Notes: generated by a model not told the origin, from the sequence alone. A DNA stretch of 64,000 bases from Paragonimus skrjabini miyazakii (GCA_014338405.1 JTDE01000130.1:171184-235183), one strand, 5' to 3'; shown: positions 12,464 through 25,720, counted from the stretch's first letter. A program made the numbers and translations.

Positions 12464-12649
12464 GTAACGTGACAGATGAATACGTTTGTTTGCAAGAATT
12501 GATTCAACATATTTTAATCGTGTTGTATGTGATGGGGTTTTACGTCTACCGCTCCTTTCTAACACTCATTGAAATAGACTTTGGATTTTGCTTTTTCCTC
12601 CACTTTTGCGCATTCGGCTCTGGTTGTTGTTCGTCGATAAAATGATACT

Positions 12650-15600
12650 ATTTTTTGTTATCTAAACTATGGAGGGAGGCGGAGATTCTAAAGAGTTAGG
12701 TTTGGGGACAAAAATGATAAGAACGTTTTGTCGTGCACATTAATAAGCAAGCGAGCTTACAATCTGTTAAAAAGGATCAGGACATATACCTTGATATTAT
12801 CTTAGCTTTTTCTTGATAAGTCTCGTAACCACCGGCACAAACGGACATATTAGAAGACCTGTTTGCATCATCTTGTATGCCGTAGCTTCAACTGCCACGA
12901 CAACCTCAATAACACAGAAAGTGGCACGTGATAATACTGCTGCTGTAGTATACAAGAGATCTTCTAAGAAGATGACGGTTACTTTGTTTCACTGCGAAAA
13001 CTGTTCTTGATATCAAGGACATGAGGATAAGCGTATCTGTCACTCTCTTCAACTGATCGCCCACAATAGCTCTAACTCTTTCTCACAACATTCAAGTGGA
13101 TTCTGTTTTTCCAGTGAAGTGAAAATTCTGGTCATGATCAAATTTTCCGAACGAATCGGTCAACTTTGACCAAAATAATGCCCAGGATACTTTCTAACTT
13201 AGGCGCAGTTAGTCTTTAGGCTTCTTATACAACTTATCCGGCTTGATTTATGGTTTCATTGACGGTCATCCAAAACAGACATCTCAAACGTGGGGCACGT
13301 TCATTTGAACTAAGGCATCCGTTTGATTCTTGACGACGTACTAAAAATAACAATCACCTACCTAATTATTTCGGTCGGGTGTTTTATTTCAATGTTTTTC
13401 CCATTTCAGGTGGGATTACTCTTAAAACCTAAGAACGGATGAAAACCGATGACAGCTCTTGAAGTTCTCGGGATAGGACAATGGTTTAGCTCATAAGCTC
13501 GAAAGTTTGTCCGATAAGTAACTGTGATATTTTAACTTGTAGACTAAGCGCGAATAAGGATCACCAGCGTTACTTCAAACAAAATCAAAACAAGATCATA
13601 AATTCACATACTCTTTGAAATTCTTGACTTTGCAATTACATGACAAGTTAGAAGAAAATGGTAAACATGCGCGGGTGTTGAATCGAAACACCTGGTCAGT
13701 GCTTGAGTGTAGGTCACATACACCAGTCAGCATTGTCAACACGTATGATGAGTCCTTAAACACAACCCAATCTCTCCTTCTTCGTCTAGCTCTGGTAAAT
13801 GATTGACCAACTAATTCCATTCACCATAGTGAACTGCGAAGGGTAGCTGAAAGAGAAATAGTAAATATGTGAAAACCAACGTTTCTCGGTCAACCAGTTG
13901 GAATGCAACCCTATTGCCTTCGAAAATCAGTTATATACGTTGATGAATTCACCTTGTATTTTGCCTAGTAAGCTAAGCATGCATATACGTGATAAATAAT
14001 TATTACACGTATAAACAGAAAGCAAAAGATTACGGATGCAACGCATTTAATACACATTTTCGATTAGTCAAAACTCACAAAGAACATTTTAAGGGGACTG
14101 AGAGAAAGTATCTATGTTTTGGCTTGAAAATAACCCGATAGGCTTAACGTCAGTAATCTCGTACGACGGGTAAACATGGATTATAGACGTAATATTAACA
14201 AGCTCCAGGCGGACAGGATAATTTACTCTCACTCTGGTATTTTAAATCCTCAAGGATAAGGAGCGTCCGTCTCATCGTCAACCATCAAATCATTAACTAA
14301 CCATCGGTTTGTTTGTGTATCCTGCTGAAACTGGGATTCATTAAATATAAGCACACTGTAATGCATAACTAAACTTCCATCAACCTTGGATTATTGGCTC
14401 CCTTATGAGGGGACGTAAGTCTCAGTAGCAATTTAGTAAGGTTTTACTGTTATTTACTGGTACACTAGGAGTCAGAAATGTTAGAAAAAAACTAGAATTT
14501 TATTTTTATACAATGCGCTATTTTTTGTCTGTTAGTAGGACGGTAGATTGGTCATCAGCATACGTCTGGTATGTGAAAAAGGGCGGCGTATCAGCATTCT
14601 GGCTTAGCGGTATTTTCAACGGCACATCTCATTAGTATTCCATCACAGCTTAATTATGAAGTCCCGTAAAAAATAAGATGTTTTTTTATTTTTAGACTTC
14701 ATGACGAACCAAATTAGGTGACAGAGTTTTTCGGCGTTACATGAGCCAATTGTGTTCACTCTTATTTTGGCATTTTTGAAATACGCAGTTATGTTTTATT
14801 TAAATATGTATTCGGTCAGTTGCTGCATATAACAATAACTGAAAAAACCCAGGTTTGAAGAATATGGGATTCCATTGAACGAACCATCATAATCAAATTC
14901 AACAATCGCTGAAATAGTTGAGCTACGAAACGATGTCGGATGCACAAACCTTTCACATGTGAGTTCGATTATCCACCATGAACTTTGTAGCGTATAGAAT
15001 CCGTCAAATGATATAGGAGATCAGTAGCCCAGACAGCATTACTCAAAAGCTTCACATTGGAACCCACCACATACTGACAAACGCTAATCAATCACTGTAT
15101 ACTGTTGCTACTTTGTTAGTGACTTGGATTATAACGCTGCGAATAAAGACCACCTAAGGTGGCTGAATCGTGGGTCATCAGAGTTAACCTCAAAATGATT
15201 TACCGTTTTCATAACTACCATTACAAATGTTTATTTGCATTGTGTAGGTTAAGAACAGCATTCGCTTAAAGAAAAAATGTTACAATAGCTGCATCATTTT
15301 GCCATAAAAATTTACTAATATTTACTCTTCATTACTCCCGGCACTACTTTGTATATTAGGGCATAGTTTTGGTGTATATTTCGACAGGACTTCCCTCATA
15401 TTATTGAATGAATTCTTCTGTTATAGTACATACAAACACACACAGATGGTTTGTGTTCCACAGGGAACTTATCTGACACTTTTACTCCTATACTAAAAAA
15501 TAGAACTCGCGATGAAAAATGCGAAGGCTGGAAATCTGCCATGTTTGGAAAGGGCGCCTCACTCTGTTTGGGACTTGAAGATTAAAATGTACTGATTTTT

Positions 15601-17840
15601 CCGGTCTCAATATGAAAATGCTGTCATATAAATTACACGCAACTTTCTGAATAAGCCAGTTCCCAGAAACAGTTCGATAGTTTGTTATTAAAAAGATGTC
15701 CCGAAACAATATCTGCCATGTGAAAGTTAACTACTTTTCATATCAAGCTACGCAAGAATGGTTGAACAAATCGAACGTGGCCCAACGACGTATCGAATTT
15801 GTGTTAAATTACCCGTGGTTGATCTATCAAATGCGGCTTGCAAGTTTCAATAGCCAGTTATTGCATACTACGGAAGCTAGAATTACTGGTGGACGAATAT
15901 TTACTCCTCATGGCAGATGTAAAATATCCATGGTGCTAAGCAGCAACGCATTTTACAACATTCAACAGTCTACAAGTACAGCTAAAGTTTTAGAAATCAG
16001 GCGAGCAACCAAACGATATCTAATCTACCTCCATGAATAGTGAACGACAATTTTGCGCGAAACTGGTTGACACCACGCACTACTGGCTAACCTCAATAAT
16101 GTAGTAGACGTATTGTTCAACGTTCGAACACTAGCAAACATTTAGGCATCTATGAGGGACGACCGACTTCGTTTTCCTCCTGCTGGACAACGGTTTTTGT
16201 ACTACCATCAGGGGCATGGATGATTTTGGACTGATAGTTAAAATTATTCTCGTGGAAGTGCAGAAAGTTAAACTGAAAACACATTTTAGCAGAAAATCAC
16301 GGCAATCCAACCGGCTACTAGTGATCCATAATACTGAATGTTTTTATAGAACAGTGTTGTCTGGACGAAGCTGGAAATGTAATAAATACAATTGAGGCCA
16401 GCTGCGTTACTGTTAAGATGGAAAAAGCGCTTTCATAAAATTGTTACATTTGTAATACAAATAGAACCGACGGTTTGATCTGTTGTGGTTATCAGAAAAG
16501 TGAAAATGTCTTCCCTTTATTGTACACATTTGGAAAAAACGGTGATGAAACGATTTGCAACGTTGAACTTAAACGGTTCGGTTTATCGCAGTTTTAGCTA
16601 ATCATCTCAATTTTATACCTATTAAATTAACCTGAGGAGAACAACTTGTTGCTTTTGGTTTTTAAATACTATTCGTTCTGTTAACCTTTGAGCTTCATTG
16701 ATCATTCAGCCCATCATTTCGAACCTGACGCTAACTGTGGCCTTAAATCGTTCAACCCACTAATCACGGTCGCGTTTGGGTTAAGCATATAGGCTGTTGA
16801 AGACCAGGATCTTTAGATATTCGTCTCGAAAATTTCAGTTGAAAGGATACTGGTGCGCAGGAGAGGATTTACTTTCATTATATAAATAAAACACTGGTCA
16901 CAGTTGATCGTAACTGTCGCATTACGGTAGACGTAAGGGGATTCAATGCAGTCAAGTTTATTTTGAATGTCGTTTGGACAGGATGGCTGACTATTTCATG
17001 ACCACCAGTAAGATGACTAAAGAGTAAATACACAAGTGGAAAGCTGGTAACCAAGGTTTCCCGAATCGGTATGAGTCTTCTGTTTATGTCAGGCGGGCGT
17101 CTGTTTTTTTTAAAAACGAAACAATAATAGAAAAAATGGTGTAGTATTGCTTTTCACCAACATAGCGTGAAATGTAGTAGCAATACTCTGGAGTGGTTGA
17201 ACTGAAGGAATTTATCAATAAGAGGTCAACCATTGAGTCGTACAGGGTTACAGCCAATCAATTGCGACAACTTGAGCAAACTAGCATGTCAATGCACTGA
17301 CCAATCCAAGTGACACTATAACGTAGCATCCGGCTCTGTTATGACGAGCTCCGGGATAAAACGATTCGTCAGATTGCGTCAGACATTAAAAACAAGCTAC
17401 AAACTGAGAGGAGGCTAACAAAAAGAAAATGAGATTTTAGGACCAATTGAAATTTTCTATTTTGCAGCTGTTTTTTCCATAAAACAACACGAGGAAACTC
17501 AATAGATTTTAAATTTGCTTTGTCCCACAAGTTTAATCGTTGAATTCATTCCGAAAGGTAGCCGGTTTTAGCAAATACAGCATAAAAAATGCAAGACTAT
17601 GTCACCCAGTTCTTACAAGCAGATGAGCGTTTATTTATGCCCGAAATTGTATCCTTGTCGAAGCACTAGCGGTAACTGATGATAGGCTATTCCAAAGGAA
17701 CGACGTAGTGGGACGGACAACGGCTGTCGATCAGACGTTCAAAATCATAATTTAACAACGTTCCATTTTGAAGCCGGGACCCATTCATTTCATTCAAATT
17801 TTTTTATTCATTCTCTGTCAGCTTTTCGGAAAAATAAAAA
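12650..17840. other. AT-rich stretch, nothing recognised
   Basis: About 5.2 kb without a recognised domain, RNA or long repeat. The open frame at 15,696-16,040 (114 codons) follows a fair acceptor (CTTTTCATATCAAG) but has no usable GT donor before its stop, only a GC-type site, and resembles no known family. Overlapping frames at 13,596-13,820 on both strands are of chance length. Confidence 0.5.
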
Positions 17841-17849
17841 TGTATGAAC

Positions 17850-18880
17850 ACTATTGTCATGGGGTGTTCGACATTCAAACAGGTTACATTTTTTGGAGTT
17901 CCAGAAGTGACTTGTGTGTAATGTTCCCAAGAAATATTATAAATCTAGTCGTAACCGGTTGAAAAAGATCTAGCACACCCATATCGTTTTAAATGCCAGA
18001 ATGCACAACTGAGTTGGTGTGCTCGAACACAGGCCCAACATACACATCACTAAGTATTTGAAAACATTCTTATCATCTCGAGAATATGTACAACTTATCA
18101 TGTTCAACGAAGCGGATAATTTTTGAGCAGTTTTCTGAGAGGATAACAGAAGAATAAATTGGGGGATTATCATTAACCCAAATGATGTTTAAGATTCAAC
18201 ATGACCGTTAGTTTGTGCATACTATGTTAGATCTTACCGGAAGTCTTATGCGCAAAATTACCATCATTGATGAAATGAGGTCACTCTCCTCATCACGGCC
18301 TAACTACATTGTGGTGTGGTTGTAAAATGCTGGGATGACTAGCTCATCAAGTCATCTGCATGGAGAGTGGAGGAAAATCTCCCCCACAAATCATCAATAT
18401 TGATTAAAACTGGCAATGGCCTAAGGACCGATTCTCATGGTGCATTTGCTGAAATTGTTGCTAGGGCCGAGAGATCAAAAGCTAGGTTTGATCCGAAAAG
18501 CTCTACCATTAGGAGGTTGTCTACTAGTACGTATCATACGGTGTTATATGCTTCCGGTTTATGTAGAAGTGGACTATGTGCTACCTGAGCAAACGCCTCA
18601 ACGAAATCAGAGCAAATGGCCTCTATGATAAGATCATGATCAAAATCTTCTGCTAACCTGTCCGTAATTACTGAAATATTTATTACACCGAGCATACTTG
18701 ACGGGGAAGTATGCTGAGATACATATGGCATCTTACGGTTTGGACTGTGTTTTAGGGTAGCACGGTTAGGAGTAAGTCTTAAGATTTTGCACGAAATGTT
18801 AGGCTGAGTAACCGATAAATGACGGGCGAGTGTCCACCCGTGAACTAGTGAGTAAGGATGACGGTTTCTTCTATCCATTT
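17850..18880 (-). pseudogene. CR1/L2-like LINE reverse transcriptase fossil
   Basis: On the minus strand, frames broken by stops recover the standard order of non-LTR reverse transcriptase blocks: a NYRPVSLTS-like block (VIYRLLSLTF near 18,800), a SDFVEAFAQVAHSPLL block at about 18,620-18,560 (matching DFSKAFDKV.H..LL, catalytic Asp kept), a SGVPQGSVLGPLLF-like block (ESVLRPLPVLINIDDL near 18,400), an xADD box read as HADDL near 18,355, then the thumb-side YSRDDKNVFKYL and VRPVFEHTNSVV blocks near 18,080-18,000 and an ATRFI..LGNITHKSLLEL segment near 17,930. This is the conserved end of a CR1/L2-type element. Many stops and frame changes mean it is inactive. It continues upstream into the endonuclease remnant at 19.9-20.2 kb. 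Confidence 0.82.
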
Positions 18881-19925
18881 CTTTGTAATATTGTCAACAC
18901 AGACAGATGACATGAAACAGTATTTAAGAAGTTTGTCAGACACAAAAGACGCTTGTTTAATGAATGTGCACCGCGCACCGAGAGTATTGTAGATAAAGGA
19001 GTTTGGTTGAATTCGTTTGTGAAACATAATGCAGGTAAGCCACATGTAACTAAATACTTGTATAAAACCAAAATGCTTTTATGTTTTTGTATGTTCAAGT
19101 AACATTTCATGCGTCCTGATCAGCTACATATGCGAAAATGTAACCGAGTGGACAAAAGAGTGGGCGCGTATGGACAAAGTAGTACAGTTTGTCTAGTTAG
19201 TATTCATGACCGGTTTCAGGGTGCGTCTTTGACATGTTTGAAGTTTTGAATGTCTTCTCCTCTCTTTGGACTAAGAGACGAGATGAACGGCAAAACAGAA
19301 TGGACTATTTCAGACTAATAGTAAGCGGATAGGTAAATAATTCACTAATCTACCAGCGAGTGAACTGAACAAACTGAAGTCAGTGACTGAATATTGGCTT
19401 CACAAGAGCAAACCAAAAGTAACGGTAATGTGAGCATCGCAAAAAAGTGTGGAAAATAACATGAACTTAATAATAACGAAACGGAACATAAAAAATAACA
19501 TTTGTTGTCCTATTGAAATCTATATGAAGACAAAACCACTACGTATGTGCTGATATGCAGAGGCAATTAAACTGGCGCTTACGTCAAGCTGACTGAAATG
19601 CTCCATAACACTATCAACGTCGACCCAATTTAAACAGCGGACTAACTGCTTTGTTTCAATTGGCTGTGTCAAGTAACGGAGGAGGTGAATGACCGGAAAC
19701 AAGTGGTCACTGTGAATTAATGGAGAGTTAGTACACAATAGGTCACTATGGTAACTTTCGTTTGTAATCACGAGATACGGCTAATATGCGGTTTATCCTG
19801 AACGGCGCAGACCCTGTGTGGCTTTATTTATGACCTAGCTTACTCAAAGCTGTCTTCTTCAGTTTGTAGCAAGTGAGAGTTGTTCTGAATGGAAATATCA
19901 TCATCGTTAAAGGGCGTTAAGGGTC
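18880..19925 (-). pseudogene. LINE region between endonuclease and reverse transcriptase
   Basis: This links the two better-conserved parts of the same minus-strand LINE. At about 19,640-19,570 the translation VDVDSVMEHFSQLDVSAS fits the pre-RT pattern V...L..LD.SKS that precedes GPDG in CR1-type proteins. At 19,880-19,840 a broken version of the endonuclease tail (NDDDISIQNN...) is visible. The remainder is too decayed to assign. Confidence 0.5.
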
Positions 19926-20220
19926 GAATTCAAAGTTGATTGGCAGATAACTCCAAGTCAAAATCAGACCACACAATTAGTCTGATTTGTGACGAGACAG
20001 CGTTGCACATAAAAAAGGAGATGTAGCTGCCACTCCCAAAAGGAAAGATGATTTGAAACTGAAGTAGGCAGCAACTCCTTTCGTGCGTCTTTCCTGCGAA
20101 TGGTATAGCAGACAAGGTAGCCAGGGATAAGGATTTCATCATAGCTTACTTCTGTTTCCATCCATGCCTCAGTGATGTTCAATTTTGAAGCAGCCATAAT
20201 TGACAAGTGCGTCATATATC
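19925..20220 (-). pseudogene. CR1/L2-like LINE apurinic endonuclease fossil
   Basis: The minus strand encodes TEAWMETEVSYDEILIPGY followed by a basic stretch, matching the LTETWL...S..IPGY..FR.DR block of the endonuclease domain of CR1/L2/jockey-type LINEs. A frame change follows, then SGSYISFFMC and SSQIRLIVWSDFDLELSANQ, which fit the downstream endonuclease strands (..IESVWC.. pattern). The catalytic Glu of the TETWL block is retained, but the domain is broken by frameshifts. Same strand and order as the reverse transcriptase fossil at 17.85-18.88 kb, so both belong to one insertion of at least 2.4 kb. Confidence 0.75.
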
Positions 20221-20229
20221 AGCTGTGGT

Positions 20230-21330
20230 CGTTTTGGAGAGTTATTCCCCAGACTAAGTCAGTGGGCAGTGATACGGTGTGAGGCCATTTCATCGAAGCG
20301 TGACCCCAGAACTGAACACTGAAAATGTGCGACCATAAGAATAAGGAAATGTGCTAGCAACTAGGAATAGGCTTTGTCGAACATCTTTTATCAGCTTCTT
20401 CTTTGGATCGTTTCCCCATGGGCGCACTGAAATAACAAGCTCCGCGTTAATGTGGTGAGATTGATGGCATGCTTATGATTAAACCTCTTTAGAGTGACGT
20501 TGAGTGACACACCAAGTTTCTCTCGACTCCCTGATCATTTTGGCTGCCGCACGGGGACCATTATCCTCAGCTGCGGATCGTACAGAATAAATTTGGGTCC
20601 ATTGCTCGTTAGTGTGACATTCGAGGAAAGGCTAGTCCTTTCGAGTTCTACAGTGTTTTTGCTATTGTTTTGTCAGGAATTGATTGATTTCAAACGGAAT
20701 TCAACCATATTGTTACTTTGGACGGTGTCTGACAAAGAGTTCCTTATTTTAGATGAGATCCAATTTGCCGTACACCAAGAGTGTGTGCCTCGTAGCTTTT
20801 GTTGTACGTTCTACAGTAATCCAGTCCAGACTGCGTACCGTGTATTTACAACCTGTTCGAAATGAAACACAACAGGTCTCCGGGTATTCGTTTTGTGTAA
20901 TGACTTCAACGACCGCTGCCCAACCGTCAGACGTTGTCAACAAAGGTGACTACAAGAAAGCCTATCCCGGTCAGCAATAATAGTACTTTTGCGCTTCAAC
21001 AGACCTTTCTAAGAAAAAGATTCTAGCGCGTTCCACACTGACTGCTGTAACAGTTTAAGGTCTTTTTCAACAGTCGCCAACGGTAATCTCGCGGCCTGGA
21101 GCTCACCGACCGTCCCCGGCTATTGATAACTATATAATTCCGCACCGAATGCACTGCATTCCTAAGCTTTACAAGGTTCGTTTTCAACATTTGAATGATT
21201 TATTCTTCGGTTTCAGCCACTACCGCTTAAGGTTGTTTGTATTTGGCGCTTTTATGATATTACAAGGAGAACGTTTTGAAAACTACGTGCTATGTAGTCA
21301 AATTTGAAAAGTTACTTTATTTTGAGCCCA
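20230..21330. other. No gene recognised
   Basis: This may hold the 5' end of the LINE on the minus strand, but no motif was matched. The plus-strand open frame at 20,494-20,865 (123 codons) has no recognised family and its antisense is also open. Chance length. Confidence 0.4.
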
Positions 21331-21331
21331 G

Positions 21332-21456
21332 TAAAGCATGTGTGGAATCAAGCATACAAACTGCTACATCTCAAGCTGCAAACCAATTTAGAAGAGCACC
21401 TCGAACAGTCACCTAATTTTGTAACGGATACACTTGCCAGTATTAATGGATTTCAA
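21332..21456 (+). CDS. candidate internal exon, unknown protein
   Basis: The acceptor TTTATTTTGAGCCCAG is followed by two bases completing a codon and 41 open codons, ending at a weak donor (TTTCAA|GTAATG). The peptide looks helical and soluble, with a leucine/lysine-rich half (AYKLLHLKLQTNLEEHLEQ) then NFVTDTLASINGFQ. No family is recognised. Entry and exit phases fit after the 12,292-12,463 candidate and before the 57,981-58,139 candidate, but chance is a sufficient explanation. Confidence 0.18.
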
Positions 21457-21459
21457 GTA

Positions 21460-24140
21460 ATGAAGGGCACAAAAAATGGTGGCATCGTATACAGCTTTGT
21501 AAAGAATATTGCTTCAAGCAGAATATTGTTCATCTGAGTGCCTGCGGTCATCTGATTTTATTCGCAAAAACACTTTTTGGAACACGTTGGCGATTCGTTC
21601 AACGAAGACCCCCAAATGTCTTCACTTCTGAAATAGGAGCTTCCGAAGACACCGTGGTATACTGGAGATATACACGTGGAAATTTGATGTGTGAATAAAC
21701 TTTGAAACAAACTTCAACAAACATTGAATCAACTTTCTAATCACATGCAATGAAGAACACATCTTGTTTTTATGCCGTTACATTAGTTTCATTAGGAGGT
21801 TTTTTCGCTGGTAAATTTTTATCAAGTTACCACGCTCAGCCGAATGTAACTGCCTTGCGCCTAACAAAGGGTCACCAGTGTGCACACATGGTCACCACGA
21901 TGATGATTTTGGGTTTTGGGACAAAATCGGCGGTAAATTAATAAGTTACGTACATTAAATGTGACAAACTTTCCACTTCAGAGATAGCTCACAAGACTGT
22001 TTTACGCAGGTCAGTTTAATAGCCAAAGATTAACGTTTCGGGCCTTATTCTTATTGCATCCACTAGTTATCATCAAATAACATGAAAGTGTCGTATTGAA
22101 CATCACATCTGAAAATACCAAACTCACTTGAACTTGATAATTAGGAAGGTAACCTCTGCATCGACAGAAGCAGATAACACCGAATGCATAATGTAATTGG
22201 AACTGCTGTTTATTTACCCTACTGTATGTAAATTCGTAATATAGGAGTTATTTAAATCTGTTTTATGTAGCCACAACAGCACAAAACTGCATTACTTGCT
22301 GTATAATTATTCAACATAATCTGACTGACGTAATCCGGCATACACCCTATGCATTTGGAATCAGAGTGTGAACGTGAGTCCACTGTTTTCTGTTACTTCG
22401 GTCGAAGCGATGACATAAACGGATAAACAATTTTCCGATTTTCCGCAGCCGTAGTTAACTGCCTTGTTTATCCTCACGAAGTGATGACATTTTCAACGGT
22501 TTCAATCTTGCCTGCACTTGTTGTCATGCCTCTGCAAACGGTTGTGTTCCTTGTAGTGCAAGTATTTTAAACTTCTTGTCTTTGTCACGAATGATATTTT
22601 ACCTGTTTCTGGCAAATTACTTCCTCCGCCACACACTGATGATGTCAAATTTTGCATTTAGCATTCACAGATATTCTCCAGCTTTCTAGTCCAAGACGCT
22701 TGCATCTTTAATTTCTAACACATCACAAGTTGAACGCCTTTCTCTATTGGCAAGGGATCAGAAATTTGCTCAGAAGATCCTGCGAAATAAATTATGCTCC
22801 AGTTTCATTTCGGTTAGAGTTCGTCAGCAATGTTTTTTATTGCGACCAACTGGACATGATCGCCGACAAGGTTCATATGAGATAACTACGCTGACTACCG
22901 TTACACTGCCATCTGCGTTAGCCATAATTATAAGATCTGAAAACCCAGTTAGAAACGTGTGTTAAGAATGATCCAGCCGCCGAACTCCCCCAACAGGAAA
23001 TACAGTGACCATCGATGAACCTATGCTCAATAATATCCGTCAGGTTCAGACCGAAATATTCACTGAAAATTCCTGGGCCACTTAGATGTTGAATGGATAA
23101 AGTTTTGACTTATTTTCATTTTCCAAAAGTGATCGATAACGGTTCACAGATTAGCTATAACTGGTGATATCAAAGAAAGGCGTATCAGAACCACAACGCG
23201 CAACACAAAAGATGTCTGATTCCTTGGTATATAGTAACTGAAAACTGAACAGACCTGTTTTCACACACAGTTTAACCTTCTGTTGATCAGTCCTTGCTTA
23301 CTTTCACGCGATCTACCATGTCAAATAGGTTTCATCACTTTATAAAACAAAAATTTCAATTTTACCGCGGATCACAAGTTTGTTTCAGTACTGATGGTTT
23401 TCTTTTTCATGTTAAGACTAAAGTAGCTTCATTCTTGTTAGTGAACGGATTCATTGCTTCTAAATTTTGCTTGTATCGTGATATAGCTAAATGTGTACAA
23501 GCTGGATCACAACAACAGCATGTGAAACCGCTATCATAGTCATCAGTGTTCTGCGCTGAATCATGACATTTATGCAGCTATGTAGAGAAACAAAAGCAGC
23601 AACCAAAGGGATGGGACCAGATCGACTACACCATCCTGGTCTGAACTCGAATATATTACTCTAAAGTCTTTACACCTTGGACACAAACGGAACAACCATA
23701 AATTGAATTGAAAGTTAAATATTATTGGAAAGACAGATTTTCTTATGGTTTTCACTGAAAGCAGGCGTTAAGTAAACGTATATTACACATAACTCGACCA
23801 CTAAAAAGCAACATTCTAGCACTTGGACCGATTAGACATAATACTTTCCAAGTCATTAGCCGCCAAATGTGTGACATAAACTCGTGAAAACAAAGCCAAC
23901 TCAGAGTACATAATCACTACGCTGATTGTTCGAGTCATTTGCATCTAGAACATAAATAAACTTCTACAGCTGGTAAGGTTCTAGCCTGGAACGTTCATCT
24001 TTCACAGTTGCATGGAATATCTCAGAACACAACACTTTAAATAACGGTTATTCTATCCTACCCTAAATAAGCCAGTCGTCAGAAAACATTAATTCAAGGG
24101 AAGCTCTTGTTCATTGACTGGAATAAACGGATAGTGAAAA
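21460..24140. other. AT-rich stretch, nothing recognised
   Basis: Open frames at 21,750-21,941, 22,747-22,965 and 23,294-23,539 have no family resemblance. No repeat or RNA gene was seen. The right end may include the highly decayed 5' part of the Penelope-like element that becomes readable near 24.23 kb. Confidence 0.5.
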
Positions 24141-24229
24141 ATAGAAAGCAGTGGTTAACAGCATGCGTGCGACACGTAGATTTCAATTTGCGAGCCACCG
24201 CTTCTAACAGTAAACATAAATTGTTTAAG

Positions 24230-25140
24230 GCTAGACTGCAGCGTATGTATTGATAACAAGTATTCACTAACGTAGATTTCATTAGCTCCTCATCTAGCGT
24301 CGAAGTAGGATGGAAATCAGACAACTGTGCTTACAATTACTGAAACTGCACTGAGTAAGTGGCTGTCGAAAATATTTGATCCCGTCAGACGGAAACTTTC
24401 AGTGCATAGCTTACGCGGCTTCTTTGATCTTGTGAATGTAATCGAAGATACCGATTTTACTAGGCAATCAAGGTGTTATCTGGACTTCGCATACCTGCTT
24501 ACCAAAGTCCCACTAAATGAAACCATAGATTACCTGAGTGATTTTATCGAGGACAGTGACGTAGATATTCAGATACCATGGGTCGAACTCAAACAATTGC
24601 GTTATCGGTACACCCACAGTGTACAGTTCAAGTTCACAGAAGGAATTTATCGACAAAAAGACGGTGTCGCAATAGGGTCGTAGTTGGAATCCCTGTTTGC
24701 AGATATGTTCTTGACGAAATTGGAAGGCGAACAACTGAGCTCAGCGGTAGGTCAATGCAATTTTTATAAGAGTTAGGTTGACGGCATCCTTTGCGTACTC
24801 GATAATAGCGTGACTCCGACTACCATCGTTGTCATATTCTTATCCGCACACCAAGGTTTGCGATTTTCTTTGGAGACTGAAATGAAAAGGTAGATAGGCT
24901 TTTTGGATGTATGTTCACCTCGCCACACTGATGGCTCAATTCAGCGCCTGATACACAGAAAGGATACATAGTCAGTACATCTAATTCAATAGTTTCGTAT
25001 CACTCGCCTTAGTAAGAAACTTAATTAATTCTGTAACGGGAAGAGCCGCAAGAATTTGCACAAATGAAACTAGTACTGGAGAACTGGCGTTCTCACGTAC
25101 GATAATGATATAAAATGGCTACCCGGAAAGGGTCATAGAC
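24230..25140 (+). pseudogene. Penelope-like element reverse transcriptase fossil
   Basis: Reverse transcriptase of a Penelope-like retroelement. From about 24,327 an open frame of 118 codons carries LSKWLSKIFDP, a variant of the SFDVVSLFTNVPL block (YLDFAYLLTKVPLNETI), the Q-K-F block (VQFKFTEGIYRQKDGVAIGS, normally followed by PLGPLLADIF) and, after a frame change, FADMFLTKLEGE. A VDDI-like catalytic box near 24,780 reads VDGILCVLD, losing one Asp. Further blocks follow in shifting frames: IGFLDV, HTDGSIQRLIHRKDT, the VPL.SK.NLI-like segment, TNETSTGELAF and NGYPERVID near 25,130. An upstream PRLYGLPK-like piece is faintly visible near 24,270. The missing catalytic residue and the stops show it is dead. 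Confidence 0.85.
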
Positions 25141-25720
25141 AGAACCGTGCAACATCGAAGTGAAAGAGACCAGCTGCGCCTAGTAGTTAACAAAACCGTA
25201 CACATCTGATCACCTTTTAAGGGCAACACGCTAGCTGAAACTGTCACGCCTAAGCTCATAAGTGCAGTTAATACAACCTTTTACGCCGTTAAGTTACGTA
25301 TCCACTTCACGTCCAATCCGGTTTTAAACCCATGCCTAAAAAATAGTTCCTGTTTTTGCAGCCTCGTTTTGTGTACACTCATTCACTTGTTACTGTGCAA
25401 CCAGTTATAATGGCTGCATGAACGGAAGCCTATCTGAACGGTCCGGGAGCACCACTCAGCTTGACTGAACAGTGGATTAACGAAATCTGTCAAGGTGCCA
25501 TGCTATCGTACCTGGTGGATTCGAATCATTCTGTTAATGTGGTGGATGCATTTGGCCCAATCCACCTAGTCGAGGGCGGTGAGGCGTAGGGTTTTGTCCA
25601 CAACAGAAGCTATTGGTAGTTGCCTGTAGAATCCACCTCTGTGCGTCAAGAATCGTTTTGTTCAGGCTTTGGATCTGCCTTGGTCATTCTTTGCTCTATT
25701 AAGCTGTCAAAACTCATTGT
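25140..25720 (+). pseudogene. Penelope-like element linker and GIY-YIG endonuclease fossil
   Basis: This continues the same element. The linker reads FKGNTLAETVTPKLISAVN and AVKLRIHFTSNPVL (about 25,215-25,330), matching the conserved stretch before the endonuclease. A SYNGCMNGSLSERSG segment at about 25,400 matches the SYIGRT.R.LS.R..EH block of GIY-YIG nucleases with the second tyrosine motif damaged. Next comes AMLSYLVDSNHSVNVVDAF at about 25,500-25,555, the HL.D..H.V....AF block, and at about 25,610-25,675 TEAIG...PLCVKNRFVQALDLPW, the usual C-terminal block. The element is therefore of the endonuclease-bearing Penelope kind. The frame changes several times. Confidence 0.78.

Noticed and set aside
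15696..16040. 114-codon open frame with a fair acceptor
   Set aside because: No GT donor in frame and no recognised family. Only a GC-type site at the end could serve.
18367..18628. Plus-strand open frames over 18.4-18.6 kb
   Set aside because: They are antisense to the LINE reverse transcriptase blocks on the minus strand.
20494..20980. Open frames of 123 and 75 codons on plus, 64 on minus
   Set aside because: They overlap each other in three frames, with no motif or splice support. They may lie in the decayed 5' part of the LINE.
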